Shown piece after piece: positions 33,303 through 44,824 of a DNA stretch of 64,000 bases. How positions within the stretch are numbered: position 1 is the first letter of the stretch; each line of letters opens with the position of its first letter. The DNA comes from Cantharellus purpuraceus (taxonomy: Eukaryota > Basidiomycota > Agaricomycetes > Cantharellales > Hydnaceae). The position numbers and the translations under genes are program-made. Under the pieces are notes generated by a model. It was not told the origin of the DNA and ran no database searches. It saw only the letters and a program-made list of their open reading frames with translations. The stretch lies in the NCBI GenBank assembly GCA_025174535.1, contig JALBUN010000011.1, forward strand, positions 434,001-498,000. The letters are read 5' to 3'.

Positions 33303-35040
33303 ATGATGTCAAACCCTTTGGCAAGCATGAGCATGGCCGAGCTGGAGCAGTTGCTCTTGGCCCGATGGAAGGAAGAGGAGGAGGAGTGGAAACAGAAAGA
33401 GGAGGAGGAAGCAGAACGGAGACGGAAGGAGGAGGAGGAGGTGGAACGGAAACGGAAGGAGGAGGAGGAGGCGGAACGGAGATGGAAGGAGGAGGAGGAG
33501 GCGGAACGGAGATGGAAGGAGGAGGAGGTGGTGGAACGGAGACGGAAGGAGGAGGAGGAGGCGGAACGGAGACGGAAGGAGGAGGAAGAGCAGTGGCGGA
33601 AAGAGGCGGCGAAAACGGAACAGAGAAGGAAAGAGGAGGAAGCGAAGGTTGAGAGGGCCCACATGGTGAAGGAACTTGCGGCAGCGATGGAGGCTGCGAG
33701 ACTGAAAGAAGTGGAGGAGCAGGCACACAAGTTAGAGGCCACCATGGAGGTAGAGGAGGAGGTGACCAGGGCAGGGGGAACCAGCCACCCAGGAAGTCCG
33801 AGTGTGCCAATACGGTCAGGGACCCCGGAAGTCGCCATCATCTCCGTTACACGGATGGAGACAACTCGTTCGAGGACTGTCACTGCGGAGGACTCGCCGT
33901 TACGTCCGCGGGCATGGCCCCTATTGGAGTTGGGGGCAGCTGAGGAAGATGATGTGGTGGAGACGGAGAGGGCGGAGGTGGAGGCGGATCCTGATGCCAA
34001 CATGGGGCTCAATGCAAATGTGGAGCCCGAGGCAGGCATGGATGTTGGGATGGATGCGGAGCCGGATCCCACTTCAAATTCCTATGAGGAGATGGCTTGG
34101 GTAGCTGCGGTTGAGGCTCGCAAAAGAGCAGAGCTCTATGCCACTACCACCAAGAAGAATTTTGATGTCACGGTCTTTTCATTGAAGGCCTACCCGAGTG
34201 CTGATACGGAGAAGCGAGAGGTGGACTGGAGCGTCATATGGTGCGGGCAGAGAGTCGCGTGTTGGCAACCCGTAAGAAGGAGCTGCGTTCGCGAGGTCGG
34301 CAATCCAGCTTCACAAGCGCGAGATGGAGAAGGCGGTGGCAGAACAGCAGGACAAGGAGGAGGAGAGGGAACGCTTGGAGGCCGCAGCGAGAAGGGGCGG
34401 ACCACCCAAGGTTCTGGCTCCAATGGAGCCATTTGGCAGACCCAGCGTAACTTGTGACTTATGTCGTGAAGCGGGTGTGGAGTGCGTGTGGCCTACCAGC
34501 CCAACTCACCGACTTCGGTCCTGCGATCGTTGTTGGGGTCAGAAAGGAGGGTGTAGGATCAATGGGAAGTTCGATCCCCGGAGTTGGAGCATCAAGCCCC
34601 GACTAGTGGTACAAGGAGGGGCAGAGAAGGAATCGGAGGGTCGTCCAACCAAAAAGAGGTGGACGGAGATGGGTGCTGTGGCAGCCAGGGGTAGCGGTGT
34701 CAGATCGGAAGGGGCAACGACTGGTGCAGGTATGGGGCGCGTCTTGGCACCCAATAGCACCGTGGGCCAGCTTATCTGGCTGGTTAACCTGCAGTCGGAG
34801 CACCTGCGGCGGACGGAGGGGTTGTTAGTAGACTTGGTGAGGACGATGAAATGGAAGGAGGTTTTAGAGGGTCATCGGACAGCCAAGTTACATCAGTTGC
34901 GGAAGTTCATGGCCCTGTTGGATGAGGATTCAGACATGGGAGATGAGAAGGATTGGGTGTCGGATGTAGAGAGTGATGAGGAGTCAGAGACGGAGCCTGA
35001 GGTAGATAAGGGAAAGGGGAAAAGGAAACGCGATGTATAA
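33303..35040 (+). pseudogene. Antisense accessory gene of the chromovirus: coiled coil plus Zn2Cys6 motif, frameshifted
   Basis: It lies between the 3' LTR and the chromodomain end of copy 3, on the opposite strand. From ATG 33303/33306 the frame encodes MSMAELEQLL, then about 120 residues of Glu/Arg/Lys repeats (units like ERRRKEEEEA), a predicted long charged coiled coil, then an acidic, Thr/Pro-containing region to about 34200. One or more frameshifts lie at 34200-34330. The downstream frame to 35040 has a perfect C-x2-C-x6-C-x12-C-x2-C-x6-C (34453-34560; CDLCREAGVEC, SCDRCWGQKGGC), the spacing of fungal Gal4-type zinc clusters. It ends in an acidic stretch and a basic KGKGKRKRDV nuclear-signal-like tail. 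A DNA-binding regulator encoded by the element is inferred. Copy 2 keeps only the last 80 codons or so (32340-32576, antisense). Confidence 0.65.
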
Positions 35041-35187
35041 AATAAGAATGAAAATGATTATAAATTTCGGAACGGAGAAAAATGAGGCAGAGTGATTCCT
35101 TCGGAGCTTTTGGGCAGGCATGTAATTTCCCTTGACTTGTAATAAAATGATGATGCAAAATAATAGAATTAGCATTAGTAATCAAAC

Positions 35188-38100
35188 TTAAAGATTCATA
35201 AGGGGGCCAGGTTTGTCTGGATAAGCGGAGTGAAAGTCGGAGACAGATTCAGATGCGTGATTGAGTTCGGATGTGGAGATCCATGAGGATTCTTCATCGG
35301 TGCCTTCGTATCCAGCCCATTTGACTAAGTACTGGAGCTTGCACTTGTATCGACGGTTGATCTTCGAGTCCAGGATCTCAGAGATCTCATATTCATTGTC
35401 TCCTTCAATGATGATTGGGGGAGGTGGAGGTTGCGTGCGACCAGAGATCTCGTTCGTGGTAGCAGGTTCAAGCATTGATATATGGAAGACCAGATGAACT
35501 GCTCAGAAGTGGTCCGGGAGGCGGAGGGTGAAAGACCTGCTGCCTGCGCAAGCAATGACCTCATAAGGACCTAAGTATTTCTCAGAGAGTTTCTTCGATG
35601 GGCGGGTGGTCCAGAAGTGTTCGGCCTTAACGAATACTTTGTCTCTGATTTGCAGGTCTGGAGCTGGAATGCGGCGTCAGTCTGTGGAGACTTGATATTA
35701 TTTCTGAGCATCGGAGATGGTTTCTCAGAGATGTTGGTGTAGTTGATCAAGGTCAGTTATGAACTGGCGGGCTTTGGTGGAGGCAAGTTCTTTCTCAGGG
35801 TGGACGGAGATGTTTGGATGGTAGCCTTTATTAGCAAAGAACGGAGAGATGCTGGTAGTTGCGTTCGGAGCATTGTTGTAGGCAAACTCTGCAATTGGAA
35901 GTAGATCAGCCCAGTTGTCTTGTTGATAGTTACAATAAATTTGGAGATATTGTTCCAGGGACTGATTCATTCATTCCGTTTGTCCGTCTCCTTCAGGGTG
36001 GTATCTGGAGGTGAAATGAAGCTTCATGTCGAGAGCCTTTCCTAATGTGCGGAAGAAGGAGGATACAAACTCCGAGCCCCAATTGGACATGACATGCAAT
36101 GGGACTCCATGTTTAGAGAATACGTGGAGAACGAACAATTTGGCTAGCAAGGCAGAGGTGATGGTGTCATGCGTCAGAATGAATAGGGACTGTTTGGTGA
36201 ACCTGTTGACAATCACGAGTATGGTGTCATATCCGAGCGATGGGGGGAGCTTCTCTATGAAATCCATGGAGATGGAGTTCCATGGTTGCTCCGGGATTGG
36301 AAGTTGCTTAAGCGTTCCGTAGGGTTTGTGCCTTTGTGATTTTGAGTGCATACATGTGGTACAGGAGTTACAGTAGTGTTGAATGTATTCCCGCATTTTT
36401 GGCCATACATAGTCTCGTCGGATTAATCCTTGTGTGCGATTTTGCCTGAAGTGGCTGGAGATCGGGTGATCATGATAATACTGCAAAATTTGGAGTCGGA
36501 GGTCATTGGCGTCAGGGACATATATCCGGTTGTTGTGTCGGAGGTGCCCTTCGGGGTCAAGTGACCATTTTGGATCGGAAGGGTTGTCCAAGTGTTTAAC
36601 TGCAACAGGATCAGATCAGAGTGATGAGTGGATGTTGGAGCAGAGTTGGTCGATGTCCATAATGGTGACAGCTCGGAGAGTGGGAGTCATGAGGGTGGAT
36701 GCTTGTAGGGACAATGCCAGCTGCTCGTTAGTGAACACAGGATGAAAGTTGTGTGGGTTTACAGTGGCATAGTCGCTATTCCCCTCTTTAGGGTAGACAT
36801 CCCAGCGTCTAGTTAACGCGTCGGGCTTTGCTCCGAGTCGACCTGGACGGAAACGGATAATGAGATTGAACTGAGATAGGTATTTGGACCATCGGACCTG
36901 TCTCCGGGTGAGCAATTTCATTGTGGAGAAGTATTCCAAGTTCTTGTGGTCAGTTATGACATCCACCGGATCGGAGGGACCCTCAAGGTAGTGTCTCCAT
37001 ATCCGGAAGGCTTCATATATGGCAAGGAGCTCTTTGTCATGGACGTCATAGTTCAGTTCGGGGGGCGTAAATGTATGCATGTGAAAAGCGATTGGGTGGA
37101 CTTGTCCGTCATCTGGAGAGATGATGGACAGGATCGCGGCAAGTGCATAGTCGGAGGCGTCGGTCTCTAATAGGATGGGAACGTCTGGAACCCAATGAGT
37201 CAGTATTGGAGCGGAAGTAAAGGCCTTTTTCAAGGTCTCAAAAACTCTGTCTACATTCGTCAGTGAAATTCCATTGGATACCCTTCCTAGTGAGTTGGGT
37301 GAGTGGAACAGTGATATCGGAGTAGCCGTGAATAAAGCGGTGGTAGAAGTTGGCGAACCCGAGGAAGGACTGTACGTCCTTGACTTTCCGGGGTTCTGGC
37401 CATTCCTGTATGGCTTTGATTTTGTCATCAGACATTGTCAATCCTGCCGGGGAGAGGATATAGCCTAGGTATTCGACCAAGTTGGAGTGGAATTCACATT
37501 TGTCAGAGCGGGCGAAGAGGCCATGTTTTTGGAGACGTCAGAGTACCTCTCGGACATGTGTCCGATGTTCTTCTTCATTGTCCGAATATACCAGAATGTT
37601 GTCTAAGTAAACGAGGACAGTCACATCGAGGAGGTCAGTGAAGGTATCATTCATGAACCTCTGGAAAGTGGCCGGAGCATTGGTTAGTCCAAAGGGCATG
37701 ACGCACCACTCGAAAGATCCATATCATGTGCGGAAGATCGTTTTCCATTCGTCGCCTTCTTGGATACAGACTAGATGGTAGGCATGTTGGAGATCTATTT
37801 TGGAGTAGATCTTAGCCTTTCAAGGACTCTCGAGTAGGTCTGTGGTGCAGGGTATTGGGTATTGGTCTTTCTTGGTGATCTTGTTGAGTCCATGGAAGTC
37901 GACACATAGACGGAGTGATCTGTCTTTTTTGTGGACAAATAGGACTGGAGCTCCATGAGGAGATAGGGATGGGCAGATGAAGCCCGTGGCCAAGTTCTCA
38001 TCTATGAATGTTCAGAGAGCCAGTAGCTCTTTTTGGGATAGCGAGTAGATAGGGCCAAGCAGAGGGGTGGAGTTGTCATCCAGTTCAATCTTGAGATTGT

Positions 38101-40007
38101 ATGGTCGGTGTTCCGCTAGGGAGTCAGCTTTAGACTTGCTGAACACATCGGCGAACTCATGATACTCCTTGGGAACCATAGAGAGGTCCGGTGGAGTTGA
38201 TCAGGTGGAACGAGCGGCGAGGAATATCAGATTGGAGAGGTGGACCTGGAATGTGTGAGAACCATCCAGTTTGCTTAGTCTGGCGAAGACCATAGCATCC
38301 ACCATCAATATAAATGGAGGGGTAGATGGAGTATCTATCGGAGCGGAGTCAGCGGAGGCAGAAGATAATTTCACACCTATAGTTGCTGGTGACGTCGGGG
38401 ATGACACAGCTTGTGCTGGAGAACAGAATGTGATATGGCCCAATGCCCAGTCAATCAACGGATTGTAGCGGGTGAGCCAGTTATGTCCGAGAACCACAGA
38501 ACAGCTGGAGTCAAGTGGAGTAACATAGAATGTAAGGTTCTGGATTTCTCCAACAGAAAAACGGATAGACAAATCTATAGCTCATGAAATAACAGCATTA
38601 GTAGTGCTGTCAAATAATCAGAGTGGTATTGGAGTTATGGTGTATGTATGGAGTTTATGTAAATCGGAAAAAGAGGAATCGAGGAAACAGTGAGTAGAAC
38701 CGGAGTCAATTAATGCTTGAATAGTGGTATCGGGAATGGAGTTGGAGTGGACGAGGAGGGTAAGGGAGTCGGAGTGGAAAAGAGCGGATGCATTCAGGTG
38801 GACCTTGTTTGTCGTACGGGGAGTACCAACACAGCCCTCAGCCCGTACGGAGGCTATAGGACTGCTTACTTTTTTGGTCCGTCACTTTAGCATCAGACTT
38901 GTCCGTCATGGCATTGGTGGTGCGGCCCTTTGCCTTTGCTGCGGATGAGGTTGCCTTGTTGCAATCCTTGGCTTGGTGACCAGGCTTTCCACAGAACAGA
39001 CAGAGGTTGTTGTCCATGCGGCGCTGGCATTCCTGCTGGGTAAGTTTCCCATCCTTTCCCAGCTTGGTGGAGAGGTCCCGAGTACTCTTGCGAGCCCCGG
39101 AGTTATTGCTGGTACCGGAGTTATTCTGACCGGAACCAGAAGTGGCAGCGTTACCAGTGTTTGACTTCTGGCCTGAATTGGCGGTGGCCCACTTATCGGA
39201 CCCCTTGTTGGACTTTGGGGTCTTGTCCGATGATTTGTCCGATTTGTTGTTGGCTGAATTTTTGCGGGAGACCTCAGATTGACACTCCCAATAACGGGTG
39301 TCGATGGATTGGGCAAGCTTGCGGAGGGTAGCCAAAGTATCTGGCTTACCAACTCGTGATATCTTGTCCTTGATGCGGGATGGGAGTCCAATGTAAAACT
39401 GGCGTCAGAGTGCGGCATCGCCCCATTGGACTTTTGGAGCTAGCTGCTGGAAACTCACAATGTATTTTGCAATTTTGTGATTTTCCTTCATCTGAAGTCG
39501 ATCGAGTTCATTCTCGGCATCGGCCTCGGGGTTGTAAGGACCGAAATTGGTCCGAAGTTCAGAGATGAAGTTGGAGTAGTCCTCTGACCATATTGGGTCA
39601 TCAGAGTCGTCCATGAGTGCTGGTTCAGAGTAGTCCAGTGCGGTGCCCTTGAGATAGGACATGGTGAAGGTCACCTTCGCCCGATCGGATGTGAATGTGT
39701 TGGGGCGGTCGTGGAAATTCAACTGGCATTGCACCAAGAACGGCTGGAGTTTGCGTGGATCGGAGCCATCGAATGGGTTGGGTTCTCGGACCTTGGTCCA
39801 GGACTTAGGGGCTTGTGGGTTACGGATGCTGCTAGCGAGCAGGGAGATGGCTTGCGCCAGATTTGGAGAGGGTGGGGTGTCGTCTTCTTCATTGATGGCC
39901 TCTATGTGGTCCGTCAGTTCCTCGACAACCTTGGGGATGGTGTCGATGCTGGGGGCAGGTACCTTGACAATTTGTGTGCGTTCGGAATTGGCAGTGGATT
40001 GTGGCAT
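35188..40007 (-). pseudogene. Ty3/gypsy chromovirus copy 3 gag-pol
   Basis: On the minus strand: gag from ATG 40007 to 38838 with an intact knuckle [14 protein letters not shown] (about 38985), then an A-run at the gag/pol boundary (about 38870), protease (DSGSTHC near 38700), RT (38160-37480), RNase H (37430-36616), integrase (36591-35510) and a chromodomain (35475-35188). Stops by CGA to TGA lie near 39409, 38200, 37725, 36618, 35970 and 35510. A further frameshift joins the two RT/RNase H frames near 37240. Integrase again has N-W in place of the second catalytic Asp-Arg. Protein identity to copy 2 is high (92 of 95 residues in the chromodomain segment). Confidence 0.9.
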
Positions 40008-40039
40008 TGGTAGGAGTGAGTATGGCAGTTCAAATATAC

Positions 40040-41186
40040 TGTTACGCACTAGGTCCGATTGGGGGTCGGAGATTGGATTGGAGGTTGGGTCAGAGTTAGG
40101 GTTGGAGGTTGGGTCAGAGTTAGGGTCGGAGGTTGGGTCGGAGTTAGGGTCGGAGGTTGGGTCGGGGTCGGAGTACGTCATGGGGGTCAGAACGGACTTG
40201 GCTTCAGCTTATGTGCTGCACCCTCACTAATACCGGTGTCTGAGATTTCAGAGATGGAGTACGAGTTAGGATTGGACTTAGACGCTTGTTCGGAATCATG
40301 TCAGTATACAATATTCTGATGTATAGGAGATATACATCAGGATTTCAATGATACATAAAGCCAGGGAGTTACAATTTGGATATCTTAAAAGATTTCGGAT
40401 GTGTGAAATTTTCATAAATATAAACATATATTCTATATTTTAATAAACTTTAAAAGATAAGATATTTGGTTGAGATGAACATAATTATTTACATGGATAT
40501 AATAGGAATGTATATATGAATATAATTGGTATTATATAGGGTATTTAGATATACAAATACCAGGTGGGGATTAAAGATAGTTCAAATTATGTTACAAGTA
40601 TTGTATAAGAAAGAATCAATGATATTTGGATGTTCCCTCAAGGGAGTTGCCACCACTAAATGGGGAAAAAACAATTATTTTTGAGAATTATGCCAAAATA
40701 TCAAAATATGTTTTAATCTAGTATATTGTGTAAAATTTGAGAATCATGTTGAAATATGAAAATAAGTTTGAATTGAAGTGTATTGTATAAAATTTGAGGA
40801 AAATAGGTTGTACATACGTATTTGTTGTATTTCTGAACAAGCGTCTTAGGAGCTAGGCATGATTCGATATTCGAACTGGGGAATGAAGTCCCCAGTTGGG
40901 CAACTTAAATACATATTTGAAATCTAATAATAATTACTCCGGTGATGGGTCTCCGAGGCCGACGGCCTTACGTGAGTATGTCCAAGTCTGATGGGGACAG
41001 ATGTCTGGGTTCCTATGGTGATGCTGATGCATCAATCGGAACCGGAGATGGATGGGCGGAATCGGTGGTGACAATCGGACAGGTAAATGGAGACGTAGCG
41101 GTTTCCAAATGGAGTATAGATTTCATATGCACAGGGATCTGAGGGGGTCGGACGGGGGTCTGGGTGTTAATGATATAGTCATAACA
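40040..41186 (-). repeat. 5' LTR of chromovirus copy 3, containing a MITE
   Basis: On the minus strand it starts TGTTATGAC at 41186 and ends CGTAACA at 40040. Without the 568 bp of MITE plus duplication it is 579 bp and clearly diverged from the 3' LTR, so the element is not recent. A 12-bp repeat block lies at about 40070-40170. Confidence 0.85.
40281..40845. mobile_element. PIF/Harbinger-like MITE
   Basis: A 565-bp A/T-rich unit has 15-bp terminal inverted repeats GACGCTTGTTC[G/A]GAA (14 of 15 match) and a TTA duplication (40278-40280, 40846-40848). The empty site GGACTTAGGAGC is seen near 32820. TTA/TWA duplications are typical of PIF/Harbinger. No transposase is present. A truncated second copy lies at 61353-61777. 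Confidence 0.8.
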
Positions 41187-41301
41187 CCGGAGCTCCATGG
41201 GGGGATACAATGGGCGGATGAAGCCCATGGCCAAGTTCTTGTCTATGAATGTTTGGAGAGCCAACAGCTCTTTTTGGGATAGTGAGTAGATAGGGCCAAG
41301 C

Positions 41302-42177
41302 TGTATGGGAACCACCTTTTCCCTATCAAATTCCATTTATACAGCACCAATGTGCTATTCTTTGCTTTTCCATTCCTAAATATCATATATTTGGTGCTTG
41401 TACCTGGAATGGACTTATTCAAATATTCTCTAATTTTTCATATTTTCTCGGGAATATTCCATGCAGAACTTGGCCCAGAATCATTTATTTCTGCTGTGCT
41501 GCAGTTGTGGACCCATAGGCGCCCACAAACCTTTGCACAGCCAGCTCTCCCCCTTTGGACCAGGCATTCGGCCTGAATTCAAGCTCAGATGTCTCTGATC
41601 AATAAATATTCTCTAACTTGACAACCACAGCCTCTCAGGGCACTATTTTCCATGGAGATCATCACCTGAGATGTGGCTATCCATGGCTGTCCAAACCAGT
41701 GCAGAAAACAGGGTGGATACCTTTCTTTTTGCCTGATCAGTGCCTAGTTCAGGGATCAGATCAGCTGATGGGTGATCAGATCAGGTGATTGCCTTGGAAT
41801 ATTCTACCCCTTTCCATAACATTCTAGCTGTTTCCTTCTATTATTAGATAGAACTTTCCAGAACCATTATTCAGCTCCCGATCAGTGTTAGTCCAGTGAT
41901 CAGAACCTGTGATTGGCTTGGAATATTCCACCCCTTTCTTCCACCTTCCACAACCTTCCAGTAGTTTCCATCTATTAATAGGTAGAATATTCCAGAAGCA
42001 TTAGTCAGCTCCTGTAAATACAATATATAAGGAGGTCATTCTGCCTCTGAAATAGCAACATATTCTACCCATCTTCTGCACACCAGTGTGACTAGAGTGA
42101 CATACAGTGTCATCCTCTATCTCAGTAACTGTTGATTACCAGTTCAAGGATCTTTTACAGTTGTGTAACTGTACTTG
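41302..42177 (+). mobile_element. LTR-A (variant U3), first part, cut by inversion breakpoint
   Basis: It starts TGTATGGGAACC, with CAAGC (41297-41301) as its target duplication, and matches 19300-20195. It stops at GTACTTG 42177. The missing part is at 44290-44824 in opposite orientation, with the partner duplication GCTTG at 44285-44289. Confidence 0.85.
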
Positions 42178-42385
42178 GAAGCCATGTGAATGATGATGAA
42201 AGGATTGGTGTGAATAGAAGGCTGATAATGATTGATGGCAATGAAACACAAGTGACGATCAATGGCTAGAATTAGAGACTGAGGTGGAGTTGCGGTGCTA
42301 TTTAAAAGTTTGATATGAAAGACGCTGGTGGAGTTGGACTGTCAGAGTGGTTTGATATACGTCCTCAATGTGTCCTGGCTCATCA
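42178..42385 (-). mobile_element. LTR-B, 5' part, inside the inverted segment
   Basis: The minus strand reads TGATGAGCC at 42385 to ATGGCTTC at 42178, the first 208 bp of LTR-B. Its continuation begins at 44825. Confidence 0.85.
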
Positions 42386-44289
42386 CTGCTCCCAGCATCG
42401 ACACCATCCCCAAGGTCGTCAAAGAACCAATGGGCCATATAGAGGCTGTCAATGAAGAGGATGATACTCTGCCCTCCCCAAACCTGGCGCAAGCCATCTC
42501 CCTGCTCGCCAGCAGCATCCATACCCCACAAGCCCCTAAGTTCCAGACCAAGGTCTGGGAACCTGACCCATTTGACAGCTCTAACCTGTGCAAGCTCCAA
42601 CCATTCTTGGTGCAATGCCGGTTGAATTTCCATGACCACCCTGACATGTTCACATCCGATCGGGTGAAGGTTACCTTTGCCATGTCCTATCTCAAGGGCA
42701 CCACACTGGACTACTTTGAGCCAGTGCTCATGGACAACTCCAATGACCCGATATGGTCAGAAGACTACTCCAACTTCATCTCTGAACTTCAGACCAATTT
42801 CAGTCCTTACAACCCCGAGGCTGATGCCAAGAATGAACTTGATCGACTTCGGATGAAGGAAAATCACAAAATTGCAAAATACATTGTGAGTTTCCAGCAG
42901 CTAGCTCCAAAAGTCCAATGGGGTGACACTGCACTCTGACACCAATTTTACGTTGGTCTTCCATCCCATATCAAGGATGAGATATCACATGTCGGTAAAC
43001 TGGATACTTTGGTAAACCTTTGCAAGCTTGCCCAATCCATCGACACCCATTATTGGGAACATCAATCCGAGGTCTCCTGTGAAAATTTGGCTAACAACAA
43101 ATTGGACAAATCATCAGACAAGACCCCAAAGTCCAACAAGGGGTCCAATAAGAAGACCACTACCAACTCAGGCCAGAAGTCAAACACTGGTAACACCACT
43201 GCTTCCAGTTCCAGTCAGAACAACTCCAGAACCGGCAATAACTCCGGAGCTTGCAAGAGCACTCTGGACCTCTCCACCAAGCTGGGAAAGGATGGAAAAC
43301 TTACCCAGCAGGAACACCAGCACTGCATGGACAACAACCTCTGTCTGTTCTGCAGAAAACCTGGCCACCAAGCCAAGGATTGCAACAAGGCAACCTCGTC
43401 TGCAGCAAAGGCAAAGGGCCATGCCACCAATGCCACAACAGACAAGTCCGATGCCAAAGTGACAGGCCAAAAAAAAATAGTAAGCAGTCCTATAGCCTCC
43501 ATACGGGCTGAGGGCTGCATTGGTACACCCTGTACAACAAACAAGATCCACCTGAATGCATCCACTCTTTCCCACTCCAACTCCCTCACCCTCCTCGTCT
43601 ACTCCAACTCCATTCCTGATACCACTATCCAAGCATTAATTGACTCCGGTTCTACTCACTGTTTCCTTGATTCTTCTTTTTCTGATTTACATAAACTCCA
43701 TACATACACCATAACTCCAATATCGCTCTGATTATTTGATGGCACTACTAACACTGTGATTTCACAAGCAATAGACCTGTCTATCCATTTTTCTGTTGGA
43801 GAAATCCAGAACCTTACATTCTATGTTACTCCGCTTGACTCCAGTTGTTCTGTGGTTCTCAGACATAATTGGCTCACCCGCTACAATCTGTTGACTGGGC
43901 ATTGGGCCATATCACATTCCATTCTCCAGTGCAGGCTATGTCATTCCTGACATCACCAGCAACTATAGGTGTGAAATTATCTTCTGCCTCCGCTGACTCT
44001 GCTCTGATAGATACTCCATCTTCCCCTCCATCTATATTGATGGTGGATGCTACGGTCTTTGCTAGACTAAGCAAACTGGATGGCTCTCACACGTTCTAGG
44101 TTCACCTCTCTGACCCAATGTTCCTCGCCACCAATTCTGCCCGATCAACTCCATCGGACCTATCTATGGTTCCTAAGGAGTATCATGAGTTCGCCAATGT
44201 GTTCAGCAAGTCTAAAGCTGACTCCCTAGCGGAACACTGACCATATGATCTCAAGATTGAGTTGGATAACAACTCTACCCCTCCGCTTG

Positions 44290-44824
44290 TGTTTTGGAAC
44301 CCGCAAAATTATGGTGTTAGGGCAAACTCTAAATCACCACAATTCCGTGAATGAACAGCTGAGAAGAATATCAAACCCTGCTGCAGCACAACTCCAGAAA
44401 TGATTTAATGTTTGTACTTTGGTTACAATCCTTTGTATTGGTCAATGCAGACTATGCGCAGAAAGGTAATACATTTCTTAGCAGCAAGAAATGAATAAGA
44501 CTTCCAGAGTCTAGAGTTCACGGACGCTTAGGGGTCCAGATATTCCGAAAAGAGGGGAATGCACTTAGAGGCTAAAGGAAGTAGGTGGATGAATCCAACC
44601 GTCCAACCAGTGGCACTCAGAAGCGGGTAACAGCGATGTGTGAAGTAGTCTAGCAACTGCTTCAAGCTTCTAATGCTCTGCAAAGGCAGTACACACTAGT
44701 AACTTAAACAAGAGCACTAATGGCAGGACTATCGACAGACAACCTCACCCTGTAGATTTGTAGTCACGTGAGGCAGATACTACACTCATGCCCAAAGCAG
44801 GACAATCACTACTTTGAGTGCAAT
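44290..44824 (-). mobile_element. LTR-A, second part, inside the inverted segment
   Basis: It starts TGTTTTGGAACCC and ends GAGTGCAAT at the breakpoint. It completes the LTR-A of 41302-42177 when the inversion is undone. Confidence 0.85.

Noticed and set aside
33199..34072. Long minus-strand frames rich in Ser, Pro and Phe opposite the coiled-coil gene
   Set aside because: They are complements of GGAGGA/GAGGAG purine repeats; the plus strand has the TATA box and the Cys pattern.
40278..40850. A 5-bp CTTAG duplication around the MITE
   Set aside because: Moving the border by two bases gives longer symmetrical inverted repeats and a 3-bp TTA duplication, which fits PIF/Harbinger.
32577..41186. 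Copy 3 as a simple insertion into copy 2
   Set aside because: The right flank is RT of copy 4 in minus orientation, not the rest of copy 2, and the end pentamers do not match.
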